Origin: Duganella sp. Root336D2
Lineage (GTDB): Bacteria; Pseudomonadota; Gammaproteobacteria; Burkholderiales; Burkholderiaceae_D
Direction of reading: 5' to 3'
DNA: 64,000 nt
Assembly (NCBI RefSeq): GCF_001425005.1
Contig: NZ_LMDB01000022.1
Location: 249,264 to 313,263, forward strand
Made by a program: the position numbers and the translations under genes. The notes under the pieces were generated by a model, which saw only the letters and a list, made by a program, of their open reading frames with translations, had not been told where the DNA came from and searched no databases. Below, in pieces: positions 18,666 through 29,346 of this stretch (within the stretch, counting starts at the first letter, position 1; each line of letters begins with the position of its first letter).

Positions 18666-19817
18666 TTACTCCTCGATATGCGCCGTGGCGAGCAGGTCTG
18701 CGCTCAACTCGGGCGACACGGTGTGTGGACTGGCCAGCGTGATGGAGGCGGCTTTCAGTCCGCGCTCGCAGGCCAGGGTCAGTTGTTCGGGTTCTTGCAG
18801 CAGCGACCAGCAGACGGCGGCCGAGAAGGCATCGCCGGCGCCGGTCACGTCGACTACCCTGGCGTCGTGCGCCGGCAGCCAGTGCAGGGCCTGGCCCAGC
18901 GTGTGATAGACGCCGCTGGCGCCGCAGGTGACGACGATGTCGCGCGCACCGTCGGCCTGCAGGTCGTGGCAGGCGGCCTGCACGTCGGCTTCGGTCGGCA
19001 GGGGGCGGCCGGCGCGGGTTTCCAGTTCGCCGCGATTCAGGATCAGCAAAGACAGGCCGCTCAGGGACTTCGGCAGGCGCGCCATTTTCGGCTGCGACAC
19101 CGCGACCACGACCAGCGGCACGCCGGAGGCGCGGGCATCGGCTATCAGCATGGCCACGGATTCGATCGGCAGGTTCAGGTCGGCCACCACCATGCCGGCG
19201 GCATTGCGCTGCGGCTGGCGGCTGGCGACCCAGCCCGGGGTAAGCTGGTCGAAGATCGCCATGTCGGCCAGTGCGACCACCATTTCGCCGGAGGCATCCA
19301 GCACGGCGGTGTAGGTGCCGCTGCCGATGCCGTTGACCTGGAGGCTGCCTTCCATGCCGATGCCGAAAGCTTCGGCCTGGGCGCGCAGCGCGCGGCCGGA
19401 GGAGTCGTCGCCCAGGGCCGTCAGCAGGGAGCAGGGCAGGCCGAGCTGGGACAGGTTGGCCGCGATATTTCTTGCAACGCCGCCAAAACTTTCTTCAGCG
19501 CAAGCCGGATTCGAGGTGGCCATTTGCAGCGGGGCGTGCGGGCGCAGTTTGCGGTCGAGGCAGGCGGCACCGATACACAGAACGGTGCGTTCATTGCGCA
19601 GGACATAGGCTCGGCCCAGCAGTTTACGCTCGCGGATCAGGCTGGCGATGTGGCCTGCCACCGCAGAGCGCGACAGGGCGAGCTGCTCCGCCAGCTCTTG
19701 CTGGGAGATAAAGGGGTTGGCCCGAATCAGCTCGTAGAGCTGTTCCTTGCGGGAGAGATCGGTCACGAAAAGCTCGCTATAAACATTTGTTTGCGATGCT
19801 AAACATTTGTCCGTCAC
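18666..19817 (-). CDS. psuK: PfkB-family pseudouridine kinase fused to an N-terminal HTH
   Basis: A sugar/nucleoside kinase of up to 383 aa. The kinase domain has GGVARNIAANLSQLG (about 113-127) and the PfkB signature DVTGAGDAFSAAV with its catalytic Asp (about 330-342). It is preceded by a winged-helix region, RKEQLYELIRANPFISQQEL then LALSRSAVAGHIASL, as in E. coli YeiI-like kinases and unlike plain PsuK. The assignment to pseudouridine comes from coupling with psuG. The start is uncertain. The longest frame begins with GTG at 19817 without a convincing ribosome-binding site; a GTG at 19766 would begin just before the HTH and would leave two 10-bp direct repeats in the leader. The HTH suggests autoregulation. 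Confidence 0.88.
   Translation of the reverse strand: MTDKCLASQTNVYSELFVTDLSRKEQLYELIRANPFISQQELAEQLALSRSAVAGHIASLIRERKLLGRAYVLRNERTVLCIGAACLDRKLRPHAPLQMATSNPACAEESFGGVARNIAANLSQLGLPCSLLTALGDDSSGRALRAQAEAFGIGMEGSLQVNGIGSGTYTAVLDASGEMVVALADMAIFDQLTPGWVASRQPQRNAAGMVVADLNLPIESVAMLIADARASGVPLVVVAVSQPKMARLPKSLSGLSLLILNRGELETRAGRPLPTEADVQAACHDLQADGARDIVVTCGASGVYHTLGQALHWLPAHDARVVDVTGAGDAFSAAVCWSLLQEPEQLTLACERGLKAASITLASPHTVSPELSADLLATAHIEE
19781..19810. promoter_or_regulatory. Pair of 10-bp direct repeats at the psuK 5' end
   Basis: AAACATTTGT occurs at 19781-19790 and again at 19801-19810, a 20-bp period that puts both on the same DNA face. The spacing is not a multiple of three, so it is not explained by protein repeats. 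If psuK starts at 19766 they lie in its leader and could be an operator for its own HTH domain. Confidence 0.5.
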
Positions 19818-19889
19818 ATGTCAAACGGAAGGCGTTCCTATAATAAACCCATATTTATAGCGCCTGCATATAAATGGCAAAGAAAAATG

Positions 19890-19906
19890 GTATTTGCCAT
19901 ACATAT
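19890..19906 (-). promoter_or_regulatory. 17-bp motif copy 2, in psuK/xapA intergenic region
   Basis: Exact reverse complement of 12056-12072. It overlaps an imperfectly spaced inverted repeat, ATGGCAAA (19874-19881) and TTTGCCAT (19893-19900). On the plus strand, TTGCCA at 19894-19899 and CATAGT at 19918-19923, 18 bp apart, could be the xapA promoter, which would place the motif on its -35 box. Confidence 0.5.
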
Positions 19907-19987
19907 AGACGATGATGCATAGTGTCGTGGTACGTTCAAGGGCCTGTTCTGGCCAGCTCACCTAAAGATATAAAAACGAGGAACTCC

Positions 19988-20827
19988 ATGTCTTCCAATA
20001 CCCCATTCCAGGCAGCCGCCATCATCCGTGCTCGCATGCCGGCCAATTTCCAGCCACGCGTTGCCATGATCCTGGGCTCCGGCCTGGGCGTGCTGGCCGA
20101 ACAGATGACCGATGCAGTGTCGATTTCCTTCGACGAACTGCCAGGTTTCCCGATCTCCACCGTGCATGGCCACGCCGGCCAGCTGGTACTGGGCACGCTG
20201 GCTGGTGTGCAGGTTGTCTGTCTGAAAGGCCGCGGCCACTTCTACGAGGGTTACGGCCCTGCGGTGATGACTTCCGCTGTGCGCACCATCAAGCTGCTGG
20301 GCTGCGAAATGCTGTTCGTGACCAATGCGGCGGGCTCGCTGCGTCCTGAAGTGGACGCCGGTTCGCTGGTGGCGCTGAACGACCATATCAACTTCCTGCC
20401 GGGTACCCCGATGGTTGGCCCGAACGACGAGCGTTTCGGTCCTCGTTTCTTCTCGATGGCCAATGCCTACGATGCCGACCTGCGCAAGCTGCTGCAGTCG
20501 ACCGCTGCGGACAAGTCGATCACCCTGCATGAAGGGGTGTACATCGCTTACCCGGGCCCGAACTTTGAAACGCCTGCGGAAATCCGTGCGTTCAAGACCC
20601 TGGGTGCCGACGTAGTGGGCATGTCGGTGGTGCCGGAAGTTGTGTCGGCGCGCCATTGCGGTTTGAAGGTGGTGGGCGTTTCCGTTGTGACCAACCTGGC
20701 GGAAGGGCTGTCGCCGTTCCCGCTGTCGCATGAGCAGACGCTGAAGTATGCTGCTGTTGGCGCGGAATCGCTGATCAAGCTGATCCTGGCGTTCCTGGAG
20801 AATGTGGCGAAGGCGCCTAAGGCTTAA
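19988..20827 (+). CDS. xapA: Purine-nucleoside phosphorylase, xanthosine phosphorylase type
   Basis: A 279-aa trimeric-type (class I) phosphorylase converting inosine, guanosine or xanthosine plus phosphate to base and ribose 1-phosphate. Recognised by ILGSGLGVLA, the ELPGFPISTVHGHAGQLVLG segment, GRGHFYEGYG, TNAAGSLRPEV and YPGPNFETPAEIR, closely similar to E. coli XapA from memory. The start at 19988 has a GAGGAA site; the upstream in-frame start at 19922 lacks one. It leads the deo-type gene set; the ribose 1-phosphate it makes is the substrate of DeoB, encoded next. Confidence 0.93.
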   Translation: MSSNTPFQAAAIIRARMPANFQPRVAMILGSGLGVLAEQMTDAVSISFDELPGFPISTVHGHAGQLVLGTLAGVQVVCLKGRGHFYEGYGPAVMTSAVRTIKLLGCEMLFVTNAAGSLRPEVDAGSLVALNDHINFLPGTPMVGPNDERFGPRFFSMANAYDADLRKLLQSTAADKSITLHEGVYIAYPGPNFETPAEIRAFKTLGADVVGMSVVPEVVSARHCGLKVVGVSVVTNLAEGLSPFPLSHEQTLKYAAVGAESLIKLILAFLENVAKAPKA

Positions 20828-20911
20828 AACCGGTAAACCTGGGTCAGACCCAAGGGTCAGACCCGACCGGTCGCCGTCGCGTAGCGGGTCTGACCCTTGG
20901 GTCAGACCCAG
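20827..20911. repeat. REP-like palindromic element A (xapA-deoB)
   Basis: It begins AAAACCGGTAAACC, followed by 27-bp arms at 20839-20865 and 20885-20911 that are inverted copies with one mismatch, separated by 19 bases. Each arm contains two GGGTCAGACCC-type units. Related elements occur at 26869-26940 and 60017-60057. On RNA it would fold into a long hairpin between two co-directional genes. Confidence 0.85.
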
Positions 20912-20940
20912 ATTTTCGGGTTTGAATTGAGAGGCATCCC

Positions 20941-22134
20941 ATGTCCCGCGCATTTATCCTGTTGTTAGACTCCTTCGGCCTCGGTGCAACGCCGGACGCC
21001 CATAAGTACGGCGACCAGGCCTATAACACCTTCGGCCATATCGCCAAGTGGGCGGCCAGCGAAGGCAAGCCGATGTCCCTGCCAATCATGGAAGGCCTGG
21101 GCCTGGCTGCCGCCGCGCATACCGCGTCTGGCCAGTGGGCCGCCGGCTTCGAAAAGCGCGACGGTTTTACCGGCGCCTACGGCGCGGCACGCGAACAATC
21201 GACCGGCAAGGACACCCAGTCCGGCCATTGGGAAATCGCCGGCGTGCCGGTGCTGTTCGACTGGGGCTACTTCCCGAAAGAAGTACCGTCGTTCCCGCAA
21301 GAGCTGACCGACAAGCTGCAGGAACTGACCGGCGTGCCGGGCTTCCTGGGCAACTGCCACGCCTCGGGTACCACCATCATCAATGACCTGGGCGACGAGC
21401 ATGTCGCGACCGGCAAGCCTATCCTGTACACCTCCGCCGACTCCGTGCTGCAGATCGCATGCCACGAAGAACATTTCGGCCTGGAGCGCCTGTACGACAT
21501 GTGCGAGAAGGCCTACGAACTGGTCAAACCGTACAACATCGGCCGCATCATCGCCCGTCCATTCGTCGGCGCCAACCGCGACTACAAGCGCACCGCCAAC
21601 CGCCACGATTACGCCGTGCCGCCAAGCGCGCCAACCCTGCTGGACCACGTGAAGGACGACGGCGGCGAGGTGATCGCACTGGGCAAGATCAGCGATATCT
21701 ACGCCGCCCAAGGCGTGAGCCGCGTCCTGAAAGGACCGGACAATATGGCGCTGTTCGACAAGCTGCTGGAAGCCCAGCGCGAAGCGGGCGACAAGTCGCT
21801 GACCTTCGTCAATTTCGTCGACTTCGACATGCACTTCGGCCACCGCCGCGACGTGGCGGGCTATTCGAATGCGCTGCACGAAATGGATGCACGCCTGCCG
21901 GAATTCATCGCCAACCTGAAGGACGGCGACCTGTGCGTGATCACTGCCGACCACGGCTGCGACCCGACCGCACCGGGCTCCGACCATACCCGCGAACATA
22001 TTCCTGTGCTGTTCTTCGGCCCTGGCGTCAAGCCGCAGTCGCTCGGCATCTCGGAAACTTTCTCCGACATCGGCCAGACCATCGCGCATCACCTCGGCGT
22101 GAAACCTCTTTCCAACGGAACCAACCTGCTATGA
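20941..22134 (+). CDS. deoB: Phosphopentomutase
   Basis: A 397-aa alkaline-phosphatase-superfamily enzyme interconverting (deoxy)ribose 1- and 5-phosphate. Visible metal-site and family motifs are LLLDSFGLGATPDA at the N-terminus (Asp, nucleophile region), GYFPKEVPSFP, DFDMHFGHRRD, CVITADHGCDPT and SDHTREHIPVLFFG. Length is close to the usual 390-410. It links the phosphorylases (XapA, DeoA) to aldolase DeoC. Its stop overlaps the deoC start (ATGA at 22131). Confidence 0.97.
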   Translation: MSRAFILLLDSFGLGATPDAHKYGDQAYNTFGHIAKWAASEGKPMSLPIMEGLGLAAAAHTASGQWAAGFEKRDGFTGAYGAAREQSTGKDTQSGHWEIAGVPVLFDWGYFPKEVPSFPQELTDKLQELTGVPGFLGNCHASGTTIINDLGDEHVATGKPILYTSADSVLQIACHEEHFGLERLYDMCEKAYELVKPYNIGRIIARPFVGANRDYKRTANRHDYAVPPSAPTLLDHVKDDGGEVIALGKISDIYAAQGVSRVLKGPDNMALFDKLLEAQREAGDKSLTFVNFVDFDMHFGHRRDVAGYSNALHEMDARLPEFIANLKDGDLCVITADHGCDPTAPGSDHTREHIPVLFFGPGVKPQSLGISETFSDIGQTIAHHLGVKPLSNGTNLL

Positions 22135-23093
22135 CTATGACCCCTGACTTCAAGCGCAACGAGGCGATTGGCCTCGACCTGGGCTGGCTGAATCACATCC
22201 ACGTGAACAAGGCCGCCGCGGATCGCCGCGCCGCATCGCTGGCGAACCGCCGCAGCGTGAAGAAAGAGTACCAGGCTGCCTGGCTGGTAAAGGCGATCGA
22301 ACTGATCGACCTGACCACCCTGGCCGGCGACGACACCCCGGGCCGCGTTGAGCGCCTGTGCATGAAGGCCATGCGTCCGCTGCGCCAGGACCTGGTGGAA
22401 GCACTGGGCCTGCAAGAGCGCAAGCTGATGACCGGCGCCGTCTGCGTGTACCACGAGATGATCCAGCACGCCGACGCTGTGCTGAAAGGCCGCCTGCCTA
22501 TCGCTGCAGTGTCGACCGGCTTCCCGGCCGGCCTGACCAGCATGGAAACCAAGGTGCGCGAAGTTGAACTGTCCGTCGCCGCAGGCGCGAAAGAGATCGA
22601 CATCGTCATCACCCGCCAGCACGTCCTGACCGGCAACTGGCAAGCGCTGTACGATGAAATGCTGGCTTACCGCAAGGCTTGCGGCGAAGCCCACGTGAAG
22701 GCCATCCTGGCTACCGGCGACCTGGTGACGCTGGAAAACGTGGCGAAGGCTTCGTGGGTCTGCATGATGGCAGGCGCCGACTTCATCAAGACCTCGACCG
22801 GCAAGGAAGGCGTCAACGCCACCATTCCGGTATCGCTGGTGATGGTTCGCGCAATCCGTGAATACTACGAGCGCACCGGCTTCAAGGTGGGCTACAAGCC
22901 GGCAGGCGGCGTAGGCAGCGCCAAGACCGCGCTGCAATATATGACCGTGATGAAGGAAGAACTGGGCAACGAGTGGCTCGAGCCGCACCTGTTCCGTATC
23001 GGCGCATCGTCCCTGCTGACCGACATCGAGCGCCAGCTGGAGCACCATGTGACCGGCGCCTACTCCGCCGCCCATCGCCACGCGCAACCATAA
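22131..23093 (+). CDS. deoC: Deoxyribose-phosphate aldolase, long form
   Basis: A 320-aa class I aldolase cleaving 2-deoxyribose 5-phosphate to acetaldehyde and glyceraldehyde 3-phosphate. The Schiff-base lysine region is visible in DFIKTSTGKEGVNATIPV, with a second lysine in VGYKPAGGVGSAKTAL and VKAILATGDL before them. An N-terminal extension of about 60 residues makes it longer than the E. coli enzyme (about 260). The start was set at 22131 by the ATGA overlap with deoB; a second ATG follows at 22137. Acetaldehyde would be handled by the next gene. Confidence 0.95.
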   Translation: MTMTPDFKRNEAIGLDLGWLNHIHVNKAAADRRAASLANRRSVKKEYQAAWLVKAIELIDLTTLAGDDTPGRVERLCMKAMRPLRQDLVEALGLQERKLMTGAVCVYHEMIQHADAVLKGRLPIAAVSTGFPAGLTSMETKVREVELSVAAGAKEIDIVITRQHVLTGNWQALYDEMLAYRKACGEAHVKAILATGDLVTLENVAKASWVCMMAGADFIKTSTGKEGVNATIPVSLVMVRAIREYYERTGFKVGYKPAGGVGSAKTALQYMTVMKEELGNEWLEPHLFRIGASSLLTDIERQLEHHVTGAYSAAHRHAQP

Positions 23094-23105
23094 GAAGACA
23101 CCGCC

Positions 23106-25493
23106 ATGCCAACTATTAACGAGATCCTCAACACCATGGACTACGGCCCTGCACCAGAAAGCCAGAAAGAAGCGCAAGCGTGGCTGGAGCAGCGCTCCCG
23201 CAAGTTCGGCCTGTTTATCGACAACGAATGGACTTCGCCAGGCGAAACCTTCGCCAGCTACAACCCGGCTGACGGTTCGCAGCTGGCCGAACTGACCCAG
23301 GCGACCGCCGTCGACGTGGCGCGCGCAGTCACCGCGGCGCGCAAGGCGCTGCCGGGCTGGCAGGCACTGGGCGGCCACGGCCGCGCCAAGATCATGTACG
23401 CCATCGCACGCCTGATGCAAAAGCATGCGCGCCTGTTCGCCGTACTGGAAACCCTGGACAACGGCAAGACCATCCGCGAAACCCGCGACGCCGACCTGCC
23501 ACTGGTCGCACGCCACTTCTACTACCACGCTGGCTGGGCGCAACTGCTGGACGAAGAATTCCCGGGCCACCGCGCCGTCGGCGTGGTCGGCCAGATCGTG
23601 CCTTGGAACTTCCCGCTGCTGATGCTGGCATGGAAGATCGCTCCTGCGCTGGCTGCCGGTAACACCATCGTCTTCAAGCCGGCTGAATTCACGCCGCTGA
23701 CTGCGATGCTGTTCGCCGAGATCTGCCAGCAAGCCGGCGTACCGGCTGGTGTCGTGAACATCGTGACCGGCGACGGACGCACTGGCGAAGCCATCGTCGG
23801 CCATCAAGGCATCGACAAGCTGGCCTTCACCGGTTCCACCGAAGTTGGCCGCATCATCCGCGAAGCCACCGCCGGCACCGGCAAGAAGCTGTCGCTGGAA
23901 CTGGGCGGCAAGTCGCCGTTCATCGTGTTCGAAGACGCTGACCTGGATGCTGCGGTAGAAGGCCTGGTCGATTCGATCTGGTTCAACCAGGGCCAGGTTT
24001 GCTGCGCCGGCTCCCGCTTGCTGGTGCAGGAATCCGTGCAGGACCGCTTCCTGAAGAAGCTGAAAGCGCGCATGGACAACCTGCGCCTGGGTTCCCCGCT
24101 GGACAAGTCGATGGATATCGGCGCCCTGGTCGATCCGATCCAGCAGCAGCGTATTGCCGGCCTGGTGGAATCCGCACGTGCCGAAGGCTGCGAGGTATAC
24201 CAGCCAGCCGGCTGCGAAGTACCGGCCAGCGGTTCGTGGTTCCCGCCGACCCTGATCACCGGTGCGTCGACTTCCGCCGCCGTGGCGCAGGCTGAAATCT
24301 TCGGCCCGGTGCTGGTGGCAATGAGCTTCCGCACGCCTGCCGAAGCGGTACAACTGGCCAACAACACCGTGTATGGCCTGGCTTCCTGCGTATGGACCGA
24401 GAACATCTCGCTGGCGCTGGACGTGGCGCCAGCTATCAAGGCCGGCGTGGTGTGGATCAACACCGCCAACCAGTTCGACGCTGCTTGCGGCTTCGGCGGC
24501 TACAAGGAATCGGGCTACGGCCGTGAAGGCGGCCGTGAAGGCATGTTCGAGTACCTGGTGCCGGTGTCGGAAGATGCACGTCCGGCCGCGCCATCGTTCA
24601 AGAAGCCTGCCAAGCCGGATACCGAGCACGTTCCGTCGACCGACCCGTTCGCAGTCGACCGTACCGCCAAGCTGTACATCGGCGGCAAGCAGGCCCGCCC
24701 TGACGGCGCCTACTCGCGCGCCATCCACGGCGCCGACGGCAAGTTCCTCGGCGAAGTGGGCGAAGGCAACCGCAAGGATATCCGCAACGCGGTAGAAGCT
24801 GCGCACAAGGCGACCGGCTGGACCAAAGCCACTGCGCACAACCGCGCACAAGTGCTGTACTACATCGCTGAAAACCTGGCTGCGCGCGGCGCCGAATTCG
24901 CAGAACGTATTGCTGCGCAGACCGGCACCAAGAACGCCGAGAAGGAAGTGCAAGCTTCCATCGAGCGCCTGTTCTACTGGGCGGCCTGGGCTGACAAGTA
25001 CGACGGCCTGGCGCACCAGCCGCCAATGCACGGCATCACCGTGGCATTGAACGAAGCGATTGGCGTGATCGGCGTTGTTTGCCCGAACGAGAACCCGCTG
25101 CTGGGCTTCGTCTCACTGGTGGCCCCGGCTATCGCCGTGGGCAACCGCGTGGTGGCTGTGCCTTCGGAAGCGTATCCATTGTCGGCGACCGATTTGTACC
25201 AGGTCTTCGATACCTCCGACCTGCCGGGCGGCGTGGTGAACATCGTCACCGGTTCGGCGGACGAACTGGCGCGTACCCTGGCTTCGCACGCCGACGTTGA
25301 CGCCGTGTGGCGCCACGATGGTTCCGCAGCCGGTTGCGCGGAAGTCGAGAAGCTGTCCGCTGGTTCGCTGAAGCGCACCTGGACTGGCGGTGCCAAGGGC
25401 CGTGACTGGTTCTCGACCGCGCAGTGTGGCGGCCGCGTTGTGCTGGCGCATGCTTCGCAAGTGAAAAACATCTGGATTCCTTACGGCGTCTGA
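23106..25493 (+). CDS. Two-domain aldehyde dehydrogenase (ALDH16-like)
   Basis: A 795-aa protein with two ALDH regions. The first (about 30-490) is complete: PWNFPLLMLAWKIAPALAAG, FTGSTEVGR, LELGGKSPFIVFEDADLD and NQGQVCCAGSR with catalytic Cys299, ending EGGREGMFEYL. The second (about 515-795) repeats the N-terminal fold (LYIGGKQARPDGAYSRAIHG, IGVIGVVCPNENPLLGF, DLPGGVVNIVTG) but has no QVC-type active-site segment and finishes with KNIWIPYGV. A catalytic domain followed by a pseudo-enzymatic one is the layout of ALDH16. Its place between deoC and deoA suggests oxidation of the acetaldehyde made by DeoC; this is inference. Confidence 0.9.
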   Translation: MPTINEILNTMDYGPAPESQKEAQAWLEQRSRKFGLFIDNEWTSPGETFASYNPADGSQLAELTQATAVDVARAVTAARKALPGWQALGGHGRAKIMYAIARLMQKHARLFAVLETLDNGKTIRETRDADLPLVARHFYYHAGWAQLLDEEFPGHRAVGVVGQIVPWNFPLLMLAWKIAPALAAGNTIVFKPAEFTPLTAMLFAEICQQAGVPAGVVNIVTGDGRTGEAIVGHQGIDKLAFTGSTEVGRIIREATAGTGKKLSLELGGKSPFIVFEDADLDAAVEGLVDSIWFNQGQVCCAGSRLLVQESVQDRFLKKLKARMDNLRLGSPLDKSMDIGALVDPIQQQRIAGLVESARAEGCEVYQPAGCEVPASGSWFPPTLITGASTSAAVAQAEIFGPVLVAMSFRTPAEAVQLANNTVYGLASCVWTENISLALDVAPAIKAGVVWINTANQFDAACGFGGYKESGYGREGGREGMFEYLVPVSEDARPAAPSFKKPAKPDTEHVPSTDPFAVDRTAKLYIGGKQARPDGAYSRAIHGADGKFLGEVGEGNRKDIRNAVEAAHKATGWTKATAHNRAQVLYYIAENLAARGAEFAERIAAQTGTKNAEKEVQASIERLFYWAAWADKYDGLAHQPPMHGITVALNEAIGVIGVVCPNENPLLGFVSLVAPAIAVGNRVVAVPSEAYPLSATDLYQVFDTSDLPGGVVNIVTGSADELARTLASHADVDAVWRHDGSAAGCAEVEKLSAGSLKRTWTGGAKGRDWFSTAQCGGRVVLAHASQVKNIWIPYGV

Positions 25494-25504
25494 TAAAAAC
25501 AAAA

Positions 25505-25526
25505 AAGGGCTGCAGACGCAGCCCTT
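25505..25526. terminator. Hairpin between the ALDH gene and deoA
   Basis: A perfect 9-bp stem AAGGGCTGC/GCAGCCCTT with loop AGAC. A-rich sequence lies on its left (25496-25506) and no T-run on its right, so it would be a canonical terminator only for minus-strand transcription. On the plus strand it may stabilise the upstream mRNA or only pause polymerase. Confidence 0.6.
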
Positions 25527-25547
25527 CGTAACTAAAGAGATAGAAAT

Positions 25548-26870
25548 ATGTTCCTCCCCCAGGAAATCATCCGTAAAAAACGCGACGGCGGTGTGCTGTC
25601 GAAAGAAGAGATCCAATTCTTCGTCAAAGGCATCACCGACAACAGCGTCAGCGAAGGCCAGATCGCCGCGCTGGCAATGGCGGTATTCTTCAACGACATG
25701 AGCATGGACGAGCGCGTGGCGTTCACCCTGGCCATGCGCGATTCCGGCGAAGTGCTGGACTGGAAATCCCTGAACCTGCCAGGTCCGGTGATGGACAAGC
25801 ACTCCACCGGCGGCGTGGGCGACGTGGTGTCCCTGATGCTTGGCCCGATGATCGCTGCCTGCGGCGGCTTCGTGCCGATGATCTCCGGCCGCGGCCTGGG
25901 CCACACCGGCGGTACGCTGGACAAGTTCGACTCCATCCCAGGCTACTCCACCGTCCCGACCAACGACAAGTTCCGTGAAGTGGTGAAAGACGTCGGCGTG
26001 GCCATCATCGGCCAGACCGCGTCGCTGGCACCGTCGGACAAGCGCTTCTACTCGATCCGCGACGTCACCGCCACCGTGGAATCGGTGGCGATGATCACCG
26101 GCTCCATCCTGTCCAAGAAACTGGCCGCCGGCCTGGATGTGCTGGCAATGGACGTGAAAGCCGGCTCCGGCGCTTTCATGCCGACCTACGAGAAGTCGGT
26201 CGAACTGGCTGAATCGATCGTCAAGGTGGGCAATGGCGCGGGTACGCTGACTTCGGCCCTGCTGACCGATATGAACGAATCGCTGTCCCCATGGGCAGGC
26301 AATGCGCTGGAAGTGCGCGGCGCGATTGACTACCTGACCGGCAAATTCCGCCCTGCACGCCTGCACGAAGTCACCATGTCGCTGTGCGCCGAGATGCTGG
26401 TGCTGGGCAAGCTGGCTGCCAATGAAGCCGATGCGCGCGCCAAGCTGCAGCACGCGCTGGATTCCGGAGAGGCTGCCGAGCGCTTCTCCCGCATGGTCAA
26501 GGCATTGGGCGGCCCGGCCGACCTGGTGGAGAACATGGACAAGCACCTGGAGAAGGCGCCGATCGTGGTGCCGGTGCCTGCGCCGCGCACTGGTTACGCT
26601 GCTTCGACCGTTTGTCGCGATATTGGTCTGGCTGTGGTGTCGCTGGGCGGCGGCCGCCGCCGACCGACCGACGCGATTGACTTTGCTGTTGGTTTGACTG
26701 ACCTGGTGGAACTGGGGCAGCCGCTGCAGGCGGGCCAGCCTATGGCAATGGTGCATGCGCGTACCCAAGCCGCTGCGGAACAGGCTGTGCGTGAGGTGCA
26801 GGCGGCGTACACGATTGCGGATGCGGCGCCGGCGGCGAACCCTATCGTTTATCGTACTATTCGCCCTTAA
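25548..26870 (+). CDS. deoA: Thymidine phosphorylase
   Basis: A 440-aa pyrimidine-nucleoside phosphorylase of the DeoA/TrpD2 fold, releasing thymine or uracil and deoxyribose 1-phosphate. Diagnostic blocks are [19 protein letters not shown] at the N-terminus, [20 protein letters not shown] (about 78-97, phosphate loop), [36 protein letters not shown] and the C-terminal [13 protein letters not shown]. Length matches the family. It follows the ALDH gene after a hairpin. Released thymine and uracil are substrates for the PreTA operon. Confidence 0.97.
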   Translation: MFLPQEIIRKKRDGGVLSKEEIQFFVKGITDNSVSEGQIAALAMAVFFNDMSMDERVAFTLAMRDSGEVLDWKSLNLPGPVMDKHSTGGVGDVVSLMLGPMIAACGGFVPMISGRGLGHTGGTLDKFDSIPGYSTVPTNDKFREVVKDVGVAIIGQTASLAPSDKRFYSIRDVTATVESVAMITGSILSKKLAAGLDVLAMDVKAGSGAFMPTYEKSVELAESIVKVGNGAGTLTSALLTDMNESLSPWAGNALEVRGAIDYLTGKFRPARLHEVTMSLCAEMLVLGKLAANEADARAKLQHALDSGEAAERFSRMVKALGGPADLVENMDKHLEKAPIVVPVPAPRTGYAASTVCRDIGLAVVSLGGGRRRPTDAIDFAVGLTDLVELGQPLQAGQPMAMVHARTQAAAEQAVREVQAAYTIADAAPAANPIVYRTIRP

Positions 26871-26940
26871 ACCGGTAAACCAGTGTCAGACCCGCAGGGT
26901 CTGACACGCCACTGGCCGGCGAGCACCGCTTTACCGGTTT
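26869..26940. repeat. REP-like palindromic element B (deoA-cdd)
   Basis: The outer arms AAACCGGTAAA (26869-26879) and TTTACCGGTTT (26930-26940) are exact inverted copies. Nested inside is GTGTCAGACCC (26883-26893), GCA, GGGTCTGACAC (26897-26907). It begins within the deoA stop codon and ends ten bases before cdd. It belongs to the same family as the elements at 20827 and 60017. Confidence 0.85.
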
Positions 26941-26950
26941 CGGAGTGCAC

Positions 26951-28944
<1,994 letters not shown>

Positions 28945-28948
<4 letters not shown>

Positions 28949-29346
28949 TCACCCCCCTCGAATGAGGCGCTGGCGTCATTCTGCATCATGCCGAAAAGAT
29001 TGCCGTCTGGATCCTTGGCGTAGGCCAGCCAGCCGACGCCCGATACCGGCATGCGCGGCACGGCGACCGTGCCCTTGAGTTCCTTCAGCAGGGAAATGGA
29101 TTTGTCGAGGTCTTCCACGTCGACGGTGCAGACGAAGGCATTGACTGAGGCGCCTTCCTCCGGGCGAGGTCCGCGGCGCGGCAGCAGGCCGCCATTGATG
29201 CCGGGCGCACCGACTTCACCGGTGCCGACCAGCCAGTACTCGCCGCCCTCCCATTTGGAAAAGCTCCAGTCGAACATCTTGCCGTAAAAATCGATCAGGG
29301 CTTGTGGCTCGCTAGCCTGGATCTCAAAGTGAACTGTGCGTCCCAT
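28945..29346 (-). CDS. VOC-family (glyoxalase/dioxygenase fold) protein
   Basis: A 133-aa protein with paired beta-alpha-beta-beta-beta halves: RTVHFEIQASEPQALIDFYGKMFDW and VGWLAYAKDPDGNLFGMMQ. The ATG at 29346 has a GGGAG site at good spacing; a TTG four codons upstream is possible but less likely. It overlaps the stop of the upstream VOC gene by one base (TGATG). Metal-dependent isomerase or resistance functions are known in the fold; none can be assigned here. Confidence 0.8.

Noticed and set aside
20839..20911. Repeated GGGTCAGACCC units that could be taken for a CRISPR fragment
   Set aside because: The units are palindromic, irregularly spaced and without unique spacers of constant length; no cas gene is present. 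They fit REP-like elements.
22089..25031. A 980-codon minus-strand open frame across deoC and the ALDH gene
   Set aside because: Antisense shadow of recognised enzymes; no recognisable motif or signal in its translation.
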